Positions 23,443 through 32,505 of a stretch of DNA of 58,605 nt are shown in pieces; the stretch's first letter is position 1, and each line of letters opens with the position of its first letter. Source of the DNA: Nocardioides sp. GTDB taxonomy: Bacteria > Actinomycetota > Actinomycetes > Propionibacteriales > Nocardioidaceae. The notes under the pieces were generated by a model that saw only the letters and a program-made list of their open reading frames with translations, was not told the DNA's origin and did not search any database. The stretch spans positions 1 to 58,605 of the forward strand of contig JAFMQY010000002.1 in the NCBI GenBank assembly GCA_017354415.1. The letters are read 5' to 3'. The position numbers and the translations under genes are program-made.

Positions 23443-24969
23443 ATGGGTGCAGCCGCAAAGGAGCTTGACGCAGCGATGAAGGGAACCGTTCTCAGCTTGT
23501 CCATGCACTGGGCGGTGGGCGACCTCCTTGGCAGTGGCGGCTTCGGCCGCGTCTATGAGCTGACCGGTGGCAACCAGCCAGCGGTCGCCAAGTTCGTCCC
23601 GAAGGCACCCGGCGCAGATCGTGAACTGCTGTTCGTCGAGCTTGAAGGTGTGCGCAACGTGGTGCCCATCATCGACTCCGGCGAGTACGAGGACAGTTGG
23701 GTGCTGGTCATGCCGCGTGCCGAGAAGTCGCTCCGTCAGCACTTGGAGGACCACGGTGATGTGCTCGACCTAAACGATGCCGTCGCGGTGTTGGGCGACG
23801 TCGCCATGGCGCTCGTCGACCTTGAAGGCTCGGTTGTGCACCGTGATCTCAAGCCGGAGAACGTCCTGCTGCTGGATGGCTCCTGGTGCCTGGCAGACTT
23901 CGGCATCTCCCGCTACACCGAGGCATCCACTGCTCCCGACACACACAAATGGGCTATGTCCCCGCCCTACGCGGCACCCGAACGCTGGCGCTCCGAGCGT
24001 GCCACCAGCGCAGCTGACGTCTACGCCCTTGGGGTCATGGGCTTCGAGATGCTCAAGGGGCATCGTCCGTTCACAGCCTCAACCATCGAGGAGTTCCGAG
24101 AACTGCATCTGCATCACAACCCGCCGGCGCTGGATGGTGTGCCCGTTGCGCTTGCGACCTTGCTGGTTGAGTGTCTATTCAAGTCTCCCGCCACGCGACC
24201 GTCGCCAGAGAACTTGCTGGCTCGGCTAAACCGGCAGCAGGCCGCACCGGGTAGCGGTGGACTCGCCGCGCTCCAGGCCGCCAACCGATCACAGGTGCGG
24301 CGGCAGATTGAAGCCGAGCGAGACGCGTCCATTGCAGCCACTGCCTCGGAGCAGCGGGAGCAGCGTGTCGCCGCTGCCAAAGTGCTCTACGAACGGATCG
24401 CTGACTCCCTACGCGATGCCATCATGGACGCTGCCCCCGCCGCGGAACTGGCGCAAGACCGCAACATGGGCCGGGCGCGCAAGCTTGGCTGGGTCATCAA
24501 GCTGGGAGACGCCAGGCTCACCTTCTCGAATTGCAGCACGGGTACTGCATCGTGGGGTGACTGGCAGTCACCTGCCTTCACGGTCGACGCATGGGGCGAG
24601 CTTCAGGTGCGTATTCCTCGGACGTACTACGACTACGAAGGGCGGGCGCACTCGCTGTGGTTCGGTGACATCCAGCAGGCTGGGCAGTTCGGGTGGTACG
24701 AAACGTCCTTCATGCTCTTGGCGCTGAGCGGGCGGCGATCGACCGTCGACCCGTTCTCCCTCGACCCGGGAGCGGAAGCGGCCAAGGCCGTTGGGAGCGG
24801 CATGGCGGAGTACCAGTTGGCTTGGCCACTCACAAAGCTGGAGCCGGACAACCTGAACGAGTTCATCGAGCGCTGGGCAGGCTGGTTCGCTGTCGCCGCA
24901 TCGGGACAACTCAGCCATCCGTCGAGCCTGCCAGAGCGGCCGCCGCATGGCTCTTGGCGGCTATCCTGA
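23443..24969 (+). CDS. Soluble Ser/Thr protein kinase with a novel C-terminal domain
   Basis: 508 aa (ATG 23443; ATG 23476 is also possible with AAGGAG upstream). Hanks-type kinase domain (about 20-265): GSGGFGRVYEL P-loop, VAKF lysine, VVHRDLKPENVLL catalytic loop, ADFGIS, and PPYAAPERW. A charged helical linker (RRQIEAERDASIAATASEQREQ) leads to an unassigned domain of about 170 residues with DARLTFSNCSTGTASWGDW and VRIPRTYYDYEGR. There is no transmembrane segment and no PASTA domain, unlike housekeeping PknB. Codon use is visibly less GC-rich than its neighbours, suggesting transfer. Stand-alone soluble kinases of this type are frequent in defence and mobile islands, but no partner gene is adjacent. 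The 256 bp upstream hold no recognisable gene. Confidence 0.85.
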   Translation: MGAAAKELDAAMKGTVLSLSMHWAVGDLLGSGGFGRVYELTGGNQPAVAKFVPKAPGADRELLFVELEGVRNVVPIIDSGEYEDSWVLVMPRAEKSLRQHLEDHGDVLDLNDAVAVLGDVAMALVDLEGSVVHRDLKPENVLLLDGSWCLADFGISRYTEASTAPDTHKWAMSPPYAAPERWRSERATSAADVYALGVMGFEMLKGHRPFTASTIEEFRELHLHHNPPALDGVPVALATLLVECLFKSPATRPSPENLLARLNRQQAAPGSGGLAALQAANRSQVRRQIEAERDASIAATASEQREQRVAAAKVLYERIADSLRDAIMDAAPAAELAQDRNMGRARKLGWVIKLGDARLTFSNCSTGTASWGDWQSPAFTVDAWGELQVRIPRTYYDYEGRAHSLWFGDIQQAGQFGWYETSFMLLALSGRRSTVDPFSLDPGAEAAKAVGSGMAEYQLAWPLTKLEPDNLNEFIERWAGWFAVAASGQLSHPSSLPERPPHGSWRLS

Positions 24970-25073
24970 TCCCCACATAGATCGTTAGCTTTGACACGTT
25001 ACCGGGCGGCGCGGTCCCCAGCCGGCGATGTGACGCGCCACGACTTGGAGCCCGTTCCGGGTCGTGCTGGGTG

Positions 25074-26206
25074 CTAAACCGGGACGTCGTTGGGCGCGGG
25101 GAGGGTCTTGCGGGTGCGCAGGGCGCAGTCCGGGGTTGGGATCGATGTGGTCCTCGGGGGCGGCGGGAGCGGCTGTGGTGGGGGTGTCGGAGTGCGGTGC
25201 CGGCGGGGAGTGGCGAGGCTGTAGGTGCTGTGGGCGGTGCTGGGGTGACGGGGTGGTCGGCGACGACGTCGACCAGGCCGGGGTCGTCGTCGACGCGTGG
25301 GACGCCGCGGGCGGGCGGGCCAAGGAGCTGGGTGGCGGTCTTCGTGATCGCCACGTGGGAGTTCCCAGCGCGGGTCGATCACTGGCGCGACGGGTCCGCC
25401 GAACATCAGCAGCGGCACCCGGGGCCTGTGGGCGCACTGGACACCATCGCTGGTGTGCTCGACGTTCGGCGTGACGACGTGGTCGTCCCAACCTCCCCAG
25501 TCGTCCCAGTTCAACAAGGAGACCGTGGTGTCCCAGTGGCCGACGGCGACCACCGCGTTCACGATCGCCCTGACCGCTGCCTCGCCGACCGTGACGTCGG
25601 CCGGCGGGTGCTCATCGGCGGGGCTGGTGTGCCAGACCATCGACAACGCCGCTTGGTCACCGGACTGGGCGTCGGTGAGGAACTGGTCGGTGCCCACCAG
25701 GTTCGCCGAACCGTGGAGCTGGGTGTAGAACGAGACTGGGTAGCCGCCTGTCGGGGCAGTAGCAGCGCCAGGACACGCCGTGGTCGTCGGCCAGGCCCGG
25801 CAGGGAGGGCAGGTCCCATTCGGGTGGGTTGGTGAACGGGGGGTTCCGCATCGTCGGGCTCTGACCGCCCACGATCAGCAGGTGGTTGGGGGTGGAGTTG
25901 GTGCCGAACCCCGAGCAGTGGTTCTCCAACAGCGCACCGGTCAACGCCAGGTGGGAGTAGTAGGGCAGCACCCGCCAGGGTGTCGAACGACGTCCGGGTC
26001 GCGGTTCCGTTGGTCAGCCACTGGAAGTAGGCGTGCCGATCGTGGCGCTGATCCTTGGCCGGCGGTTTTTGCTCCACCGGCCACCAGGTCGCTACGTTCA
26101 CCCCCCACGGCGCCAGGCCGGCGAAGTAGTTGTCCATCGTGTGGTTCTCCTGAACCAGGACCACCACCTGCTCCACAAGGGGATGGGGCGCCGGAGGCGC
26201 CGGCAT
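25074..26206 (-). pseudogene. Frameshifted phosphoesterase (phospholipase C / acid phosphatase family)
   Basis: A phosphoesterase-family protein can be pieced together from three or four frames. The start, EQVVVLVQENHTMDNYFAGL, is in one frame (from about 26206). After about 25985 it continues as ALLENHCSGFGTNSTPNHLL and LPGLADDHGVSWRCYCPD in a second. After about 25755 it runs as FLTDAQSGDQAALSMVWHTS, VSLLNWDDWGGWDDHV and PRVPLLMFGGPV in a third. After about 25360 fragments such as GVPRVDDDPGLVDVV appear in yet another frame, with a possible C-terminus KTLPAPNDVPV at 25074. All family blocks remain, so the breaks are recent or are sequencing errors. The 26207-26478 gap holds nothing recognised. 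Confidence 0.8.
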
Positions 26207-26478
26207 CCCTCGATGTGGGTCGTGTCGACGCGCCAGGCTCCTCGGCAGGCTTTAGGCGCTTGGGCGCGGGCTTCTTCTTGGCTCCTCCCGAGTCAGCACA
26301 CCTGGCCTGCGAGGCTGTCTCGTACCCCGCCACCGATCAGCAATACCCAACACCGCTGGGACGCGCGCCAGGAACTTTCCTTCCGGCGGCGGGGCGCGTA
26401 TCCGTTGGCAGAGGTGAGCACGTTGGCTGTCTTCGCAAGGTCCCGGCCGATGACGGTGGCCGGGACCTTGCGGTGTAG

Positions 26479-27324
26479 TCAGCTCGTGGTTTTGGCGGCG
26501 TCGTTGATCAGATTGGCGACGATCTGGGGATGGCTGATCATGGCGACGTGGGATGAGGTCGGGACTTCGACGATCTTGCGGGCGTTGGCTCGGTTGTACA
26601 TGAAGCGCTCGCAGGCGGGTGGGATTGCCTTGTCGCGGCCGGCGACCAGCCCCCATGACGGGATGGTCTTCCACGCGGCGGCCTGGGTGGGGTAGATGAA
26701 GGAGTCGGCGTCGAAGGGCCGCTGGGTGGCTTGTAGGAGTCGGAAGGTGTCGGTGGGGATGTCGGCTGCGAAGGCTGGTTGTCCGTCCGGGCTGAGGTAC
26801 AGGTCGGTTCCGGTGGTGCCGTCGGGTTTGGTGTAGGTGACGGGGACGCTGACGGGCAGGACCTCGCTGCCGGGGAACTTGTTGATGAGGTCCCCTTGGG
26901 TCTCGCCGACGTCGGGCACGAACGCTGCGATGTAGACCAACGCCTTGACGTTGGTCTTGCCAGCGGCGGCGTTGGTGATGACGGTGCCGCCCATGGAGTG
27001 TGCGACCAGTACGACGGGGCCGTTGATGGAGTCCAGCAGGCTTCCGATGTAGGGGGCATCGGTGGGGATGCCTCTGAGCGGGTTGGACCCCGCGATCGTG
27101 GTGTAGCCCTTGTCTTGCAGGGTCTGGATGGTTCCGTTCCAGCACGACGAGTCGGCGTAGCCGCCGTGGACGAGCAGGATGGTCGGCTTGGGCTTCGACC
27201 CCGACTCTCCAGCCTGGGCGGCGGTCGCGGCGTCCGCTCCGAGCGGGGTGCCGATCAGCGCAGCAGACCCGGCAACGGCTGCGCCGGCCGCTAACACCTG
27301 CCGGCGTGAAACATTCGAGCTCAT
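26479..27324 (-). CDS. Exported alpha/beta hydrolase with twin-arginine-like signal
   Basis: 281 aa from ATG 27324 (GAGGAGACC upstream). The N-terminus MSSNVSRRQVLAAGAAVAGSAALIG carries SRRQVL before a hydrophobic stretch, as in Tat signals, then a Gly/Ser linker. The hydrolase domain has LLVHGGYADSSCW (oxyanion region), nucleophile elbow VAHSMGGTV, and the C-terminal His in VPTSSHVAMISHP. It belongs to the HGG-type alpha/beta hydrolases related to plant methylesterase-like enzymes. Roughly collinear with the next hydrolase gene on the same strand, so the pair arose by duplication or shares a pathway, one product exported and the other cytoplasmic. Confidence 0.87.
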   Translation of the reverse strand: MSSNVSRRQVLAAGAAVAGSAALIGTPLGADAATAAQAGESGSKPKPTILLVHGGYADSSCWNGTIQTLQDKGYTTIAGSNPLRGIPTDAPYIGSLLDSINGPVVLVAHSMGGTVITNAAAGKTNVKALVYIAAFVPDVGETQGDLINKFPGSEVLPVSVPVTYTKPDGTTGTDLYLSPDGQPAFAADIPTDTFRLLQATQRPFDADSFIYPTQAAAWKTIPSWGLVAGRDKAIPPACERFMYNRANARKIVEVPTSSHVAMISHPQIVANLINDAAKTTS

Positions 27325-27506
27325 GGTGGTCTCCTCAGTGGGTTTGTCCCTGGTTGGCGGTGCAGTGCACCGCATGACGAGCGGCATGACTGATGGAGGT
27401 CCGCCCGGCGCGGCGACGTCGGTTCCCGCAGCACGGGTGGGGGGCTGGGCCGGGAGGGGCGCGGCAGCGGTGGTGCTGCGGCGCCCCTACCCGTGGGTGA
27501 GTTTCG

Positions 27507-28199
27507 TCAGCCGAGGGACTCGACGGCGGCGTGGATGAGGTCGGCGGTGGCCTGCGGCTGGGACACGTAGACCGAGTGGCTGCCGGAGACTTCGCGTGTG
27601 GTGGCCCCGGCTCGTTCGGCCATGCCGCGTTGGGCGGGCGGCGGGATCATCCGGTCATCGGAGGCGACGAGATACCAGCTGGGCTTGACCCGCCAGCCGG
27701 GGTCGGTGACGGTGCCGCCAAGAGCGTCGATCCCCCAGGGGACTTGGGAGTCGGCCATGAAGGCCGCCTCGTCGGCCGGGAGGTCGCCGGCGAAGGAGTC
27801 GTGGAACTTGTCTCGGTCCAGGAAGAGGTAGCCGTCTTGTGGGGGCAAGATCGGCGGCACGGGGGCGCCAGGGGGCGGGTCTGCGATCAGGGTGTTGACC
27901 GACTCGCCTTTGTCCGGGGCGAACGCGGCGATGTAGACCAGGCCGGCGACGCGGTCGTCGGTCCCGGTCTCGGTGATGACCACGCCGCCGTAGGAGTGGC
28001 CCACGAGCACGGCGGGGCCGTCGAGGGTGTCGAGGACTTGCTTGGTGGTGGCCACGTCTCCGTCCAGGGACACGGTGGGGTTCTGGACGATGGCGACACG
28101 GTGGCCCTGCCTCCGGAGCCGGTCGTAGACGCCTCGCCATCCGGAGCCGTCGACGAAGCCGCCGTGGACCAAGACGATGGCCGGGGTTGTTGTGCTCAT
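27507..28199 (-). CDS. Cytoplasmic alpha/beta hydrolase
   Basis: 230 aa, no signal peptide. IVLVHGGFVDGSGWRGVYDRL, nucleophile elbow LVGHSYGGVV, and catalytic His in VSGSHSVYVSQP mark the same subfamily as the Tat-exported neighbour. YIAAFAPDKGESV and SWYLVASDDRMIPP are shared family blocks. Downstream lies the paralogue after a 182-bp gap; upstream, the LAL-type regulator is divergent with a 165-bp shared promoter region, which suggests that regulator controls it. Esterase or haloperoxidase-like activity is possible; substrate unknown. Confidence 0.9.
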   Translation of the reverse strand: MSTTTPAIVLVHGGFVDGSGWRGVYDRLRRQGHRVAIVQNPTVSLDGDVATTKQVLDTLDGPAVLVGHSYGGVVITETGTDDRVAGLVYIAAFAPDKGESVNTLIADPPPGAPVPPILPPQDGYLFLDRDKFHDSFAGDLPADEAAFMADSQVPWGIDALGGTVTDPGWRVKPSWYLVASDDRMIPPPAQRGMAERAGATTREVSGSHSVYVSQPQATADLIHAAVESLG

Positions 28200-28364
28200 G
28201 TTGTCTCCTGCGTGTCGATGACACCCGCGGGTGTCGCGGTTCCTCGACGGTAGGAACCGCGCGTCGGGCTCACTTGAGTCGAATGACTGAGATTCGTGCA
28301 GAATCCCCGGGGGTCAGGTGAGCGATCGGGGCGAGAGAGACCCGGCGCGAGCGGGAGGACGACT

Positions 28365-31136
28365 GTGACGACTGCCAGTTCGAGCAAGAACATCAGCGAG
28401 AGCCGCGATTCGCTCGTGGGGCGTGGTCGGGAGTTGCAACAGCTTGACGGGCTGGTTGATCGGATCGGGACCAGCGGCGGCACGCTCGTGGTGCGCGGGG
28501 CGGCCGGGATCGGCAAGTCGGCGCTGCTCGCGGCTGCCAGCGAACGGGCCCGAGGTCACGGGGCACGGGTCGTGGTGACCGCGGGAACGCAGTCGGAAGC
28601 ACATCTGGCTTTCGGCGGACTGCACCAGCTGCTGCAGCCTTTCCTGGGCCGTCATGTCCAGCTCCCAGAGCCTCAGCGCCGAGCGCTCGACGTGGCCTTG
28701 GGCATCACCAACGGGCCGGCACCGGACCTGTTCCTGATCGGTCTCGCCACCCTCGGCGTGCTCACCGAGGCCGCCGAGACGACTCCTCTGCTCCTGGTGG
28801 TGGAAGACGCCCACTGGCTGGACCGCTCCTCGGCGCAGGTGCTCGCCTTTGTGGCCCGGCGGCTCGAGATGGAGGTCGTGATTCTGCTCTTCGCGGTGCG
28901 CGACGGGGTGACGGGCGGCGTCTTCGAAGACTCGGGTCTCCCTGAGCTGGGGCTCCAGCCCCTGGACGACGATGCGTCGCGCGCACTCCTCCAAATCCGC
29001 AACTCCGTCCTGCAACCAGAGTTGCGGGAGCGGATATTGACCGAAGCCGCCGGTAACCCCCTCGCCCTGATCGAGCTTCCACGTGCCGTCGCCGGGCTCG
29101 ACAGGGTCGCGCCCGAAGAGCCGCTGCCGCTGACGGCGCAGCTGAAAGCGGCGTTCGCGTCTCGGCTGAACACGCTGGAGCCGGAGATCCGCACGCTGTT
29201 GCTGCTCGCGGCATTGGATGACCGCGAGGTTTCCGAGCTGACCCGAGCCGCCGAACACCTCTTTGAGGGCAGGCGCGTGTTCCTTCACGACTGGGTCGCG
29301 GCCGCGGCCACCGGGCTGGGCAGCCTCGAGACCGGAACGTTCCGATACCAGCACCCCCTGATGAGATCAGCCGTGTACGAGGCGGCCGGCGCCGACCAGC
29401 GCCGGCGGGCGCACCTGGCTCTGGCGGAGGCGTTGACGAAGGACCCTTACCGGACGGTTTGGCATGAGGCTGCGGCAGCGGAGGGGACCGACGAGGGTGT
29501 CGCGTCCGCTCTCGCAGACATGGCCGACCAAGCGAAAGCCCGAGGCGATCTCGAGGCCGCCTCATCGGCCATGCGGCGCGCGGCTACCCTGACCGCCGAC
29601 CCCACCCTCCAGGCGGCACGGCTACTGGGTGCCGCCGACCTCACCCTGGAGCAGGGCCGCGGCATCGACTGCATCCCGCTCTACCGAGAGGCGCTCCGGG
29701 TCGGCCTACCCCCCCACGACGCGGTGCGAGCATCGTTCACGCTCGAAGCCATGTCGAGCGCATGGTCGGGCGCCTCGGCCATCCCCCGCTTCGCCGAGAT
29801 CGCCGAGGAGCTCGTCGGCCGCGGCGACGCCCACGCAGCGCTGCAGGCCCTGGCCACGGTCGGCATGCGCGCATTCTTGGGGCCCCTACAAGACAGCACC
29901 AGGCAGCGTGTGTCGGCCATCGCCTCGGGGCTCGCCGTACCGACAAACGACCCGCAACGTCTCGCGACCCTGGCACTGGTCGACCCGGTTCACCGAGGGG
30001 GCGAGGTCATACAGCAACTCGAGCGCATCTCACCCCTCGACGTCATCGACGCCCGAGACCTGACCGCACTCGGGGAAGCAGCCTCGGCCGTGTGGGCCGA
30101 CTCCCTCGCCGGCCCCCTGCTGACGGCCGGAGTGGAGAGCCACCGGGCGGACGGCCGGCTGGTCTGGCTCGCCCAGACCCTCACACTTCAAGCGTGGGTC
30201 GACGCCAGACGGGGCGCAGTCCGCGAGGCGATGACCGCCGCAGCCGAAGCTTCCAAGCTCGGCATCGAAACCCGCCAGCTGCGCTACACCCTGGTCGCCA
30301 ATCTCGCGCACGCCATCGCCGACGCCGACATCGGAGAGGCGGACCGATCCCAGCAGATGATCGCGGACGTCGAGGCGGCGCTGATGCCGATGGGCGCCCA
30401 TCCACTACTGGCCCTCGCCACGTTCGCCCGCGGCCGTACCGCGCTGGCCGCCGACCGCCCAGCGGAGGCGTACACCGACCTGATTCGGATCTTCAACCCG
30501 ACCGATGTTGCCTTCCAACCCTTCGTCCAGGGATGGGCGCTCGCCGACCTGGCAGAGGCAGCCCTTCATGGCGACGGCGACCTCGACCTCGTGGACGGCT
30601 TCATGCGCCGTTGGAGCGAGGTCGCCACCTCAGCCGGCGCCCCGTCCCTGAGAGTTCAACTCGCGTACGTGGAGGCCATGCTCGCCGACGATCGGATCCC
30701 ACCCGACCGGTTCGAGGCCGCGCTCACGAGAGGCGCCGACGGGTCACCGTTCTACCTCGGCCGTGCACAACTTGCCTACGGCCAGTGGTTGCGTCGACAA
30801 CGACGAGACATCGAGGCACGCGAACCTCTGCGAGAGGCCACGCAGGTCTTCGACGCCCTCGGCCAGCGTTGTTACGCCGACCGCGCCCGACGAGAGCTAC
30901 GCGCCACAGGTGAACGCCCCCGACGCCGCCACCCCGACGCCTGGACACAACTCAGCCCCCAGGAACTCCAAATCGCACAGCTGGCTGCCGAAGGACTCTC
31001 AAACCGAGAAATCGGCCAACGCCTCTACCTCTCACACCGAACCATCGGAACCCACCTCTACAACCTGTTCCCAAAGCTCGGCATCACCGCCCGCGCACAA
31101 CTCCGCGATGCGCTCAACGCGCCGCCAGACGAGTAG
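28365..31136 (+). CDS. LuxR-family large ATP-binding regulator (LAL type)
   Basis: 923 aa from GTG 28365, with GGGAGGA 6-7 nt upstream. An N-terminal AAA/NACHT-like ATPase starts at LVGRGRELQQLDGLV with Walker A GAAGIGKSALL and Walker B LLLVVEDAHWLDRSS; a long alpha-helical TPR-like middle region follows; the C-terminal LuxR helix-turn-helix is LSPQELQIAQLAAEGLSNRE with HRTIGTHLYNLFPKLGI. LAL regulators switch on target genes after ligand and ATP binding. It is divergent from the hydrolase pair, the obvious target. The ligand is not predictable. Confidence 0.93.
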   Translation: MTTASSSKNISESRDSLVGRGRELQQLDGLVDRIGTSGGTLVVRGAAGIGKSALLAAASERARGHGARVVVTAGTQSEAHLAFGGLHQLLQPFLGRHVQLPEPQRRALDVALGITNGPAPDLFLIGLATLGVLTEAAETTPLLLVVEDAHWLDRSSAQVLAFVARRLEMEVVILLFAVRDGVTGGVFEDSGLPELGLQPLDDDASRALLQIRNSVLQPELRERILTEAAGNPLALIELPRAVAGLDRVAPEEPLPLTAQLKAAFASRLNTLEPEIRTLLLLAALDDREVSELTRAAEHLFEGRRVFLHDWVAAAATGLGSLETGTFRYQHPLMRSAVYEAAGADQRRRAHLALAEALTKDPYRTVWHEAAAAEGTDEGVASALADMADQAKARGDLEAASSAMRRAATLTADPTLQAARLLGAADLTLEQGRGIDCIPLYREALRVGLPPHDAVRASFTLEAMSSAWSGASAIPRFAEIAEELVGRGDAHAALQALATVGMRAFLGPLQDSTRQRVSAIASGLAVPTNDPQRLATLALVDPVHRGGEVIQQLERISPLDVIDARDLTALGEAASAVWADSLAGPLLTAGVESHRADGRLVWLAQTLTLQAWVDARRGAVREAMTAAAEASKLGIETRQLRYTLVANLAHAIADADIGEADRSQQMIADVEAALMPMGAHPLLALATFARGRTALAADRPAEAYTDLIRIFNPTDVAFQPFVQGWALADLAEAALHGDGDLDLVDGFMRRWSEVATSAGAPSLRVQLAYVEAMLADDRIPPDRFEAALTRGADGSPFYLGRAQLAYGQWLRRQRRDIEAREPLREATQVFDALGQRCYADRARRELRATGERPRRRHPDAWTQLSPQELQIAQLAAEGLSNREIGQRLYLSHRTIGTHLYNLFPKLGITARAQLRDALNAPPDE

Positions 31137-31284
31137 CTCGATATCTACTCTCGCCGACACCCTGTGCGCGCCCCCGCCGGATCAGGCGAGTTCATCGCTG
31201 GTCGCGCAAGAGACGCAGGCGCGAACTCATGCACCGCTGACGACGGACTCGAGTCACCCAGTACCGGCGGTGTGACGCTGCCTC

Positions 31285-32049
31285 TCAAGCTCGGGCCTCG
31301 GATGGCGACTTCGGCCCGAACGCCTCGAGGACCACGGAGTCGGACGGGACACTCAACAGGTTCTGTGCGAGGAACTCCTCAATCCCCGGATAGCCGGCGG
31401 CACGCGCCCGCATCAATGCGGCGGCGGCCTGGAGGTCGTAGGCGGTCCGGCACAGCGTGACGGCGGGGCCGAGCAGCGCCCAGTGGGCGCCCGGGTTGCC
31501 GTAGGGCATGCCGACGCTGCCGGGGTTGACGAACCGGCGGCGATCGGCGAGCCGGTCGAACGCCATGTGGGTGTGTCCGAGCACCACGATCTGCTCCTCG
31601 ACGCCAGGGAAGCATTCGGCGAAGCGAGCGACCGGGGAGTCGACGAGCACGATCTCGGTGTCGCTGCGCGTGGTGGCGTGGCAGAACCGCACCGGGCCCA
31701 GCCCGTCGAGGTCGAGGCTCACGTCGAGCGGCAGTCCGGCGAGCCGGTCGCGCTGCTCACGGGAGATTTCCGTGGCCGCGTACTCGGTCGGCGGGATCGC
31801 GGCGGGATGCAGGTCGGGCGTCAACGTGCCGTCGTAGGCGTTGACGACCTCCCGGTCGGCGTTGCCCCGCACCCACACCGCCCGCTCGCCAAGAGACTCC
31901 AGCAGCGACAGTGCCTCGGCCGGCATCGGCCCGGTGACGAGGTCCCCATTGAGCACGATCACGTCCACACCCGCCGCGTCGACATCGTGCAGCACCGCCT
32001 CCAGCGCGGGCAGGTTGCCATGGATGTCGGCGAGAACGGCGACACGCAT
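31285..32049 (-). CDS. Calcineurin-like metallophosphoesterase (YfcE-like)
   Basis: 254 aa. ATG 32049 yields MRVAVLADIHGNLPALEAVL, the canonical start; the longer ORF adds upstream sequence. Metal-binding motifs run in order: DIHGN, NGDLVTG, RGNADR, CHATTRSD and GHTHM. This set belongs to the DUF2436/YfcE-like family that includes diadenosine tetraphosphatase relatives. It has a C-terminal helical tail of about 60 residues. No same-strand partner is adjacent. A second, distinct metallophosphoesterase occurs in the operon at 37942. Confidence 0.9.
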   Translation of the reverse strand: MRVAVLADIHGNLPALEAVLHDVDAAGVDVIVLNGDLVTGPMPAEALSLLESLGERAVWVRGNADREVVNAYDGTLTPDLHPAAIPPTEYAATEISREQRDRLAGLPLDVSLDLDGLGPVRFCHATTRSDTEIVLVDSPVARFAECFPGVEEQIVVLGHTHMAFDRLADRRRFVNPGSVGMPYGNPGAHWALLGPAVTLCRTAYDLQAAAALMRARAAGYPGIEEFLAQNLLSVPSDSVVLEAFGPKSPSEARA

Positions 32050-32314
32050 CTCGGCATCGTATGACCGTGCCGCGAGAGGCACGGGCCAACTGCCACGCTC
32101 AGATCGGCCAAGCCAAGGACGCAGTTGGGCGCCCTCGAGGTGACCGGCCACCACGAAGCGATCATCCGCGTCCTGACCCGGCCCGACCCAGGTGCGCGCC
32201 AGGACCTACACGGCCCGCACTGCGCGCAGCGAACGCGGGCCAGGATGTCCCCAGATCACCACGACGTCCCAGCGCCACCGACCAAGGGAGTTGAGACATC
32301 GTGGGCCCGTGTCC

Positions 32315-32336
32315 CGGCGAAGTGGGACACCTCCCC
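32315..32336. repeat. Dispersed 22-bp repeat, copy 3 (possible IS end)
   Basis: CGGCGAAGTGGGACACCTCC plus two bases; see copies at 17654 and 18690. It lies in the 456-bp gap 32050-32505, which otherwise holds no supportable gene, only a G-rich inverted stretch at 32332-32365 and, at its right end, the promoter of the GntR operon. Confidence 0.4.
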
Positions 32337-32470
32337 GGGGCCTCTCGGAGGGGATCTGGGGGGTTCCGCCTCCGTTTCGCCCCGATACGCCAGAGCTGGC
32401 CACCGATCCCACGCCCCCAGCGGTGTCGATCCGACACCAACTCAACTGCCAAGCCGCGCGAATGTACCTA

Positions 32471-32498
32471 TTGACAGAAGATTATAACTTTGTATGGT
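32471..32498 (+). promoter_or_regulatory. Promoter of the frl-like operon with possible GntR dyad
   Basis: TTGACA and TATGGT are spaced by 16 bp in an island of A/T-rich DNA. A start site 7 nt after the -10 falls on GTG 32506, predicting a leaderless message. The spacer ACAGAAGATTATAACTTTGT is an imperfect dyad centred on TTATAA and may be the operator of the GntR protein. Confidence 0.6.
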
Positions 32499-32505
32499 TT
32501 GTGGC

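Noticed and set aside
32061-32487. Small ORFs between the phosphoesterase and the GntR gene
   Set aside because: No ribosome sites, biased composition, and they run across the IS-end-like repeat.
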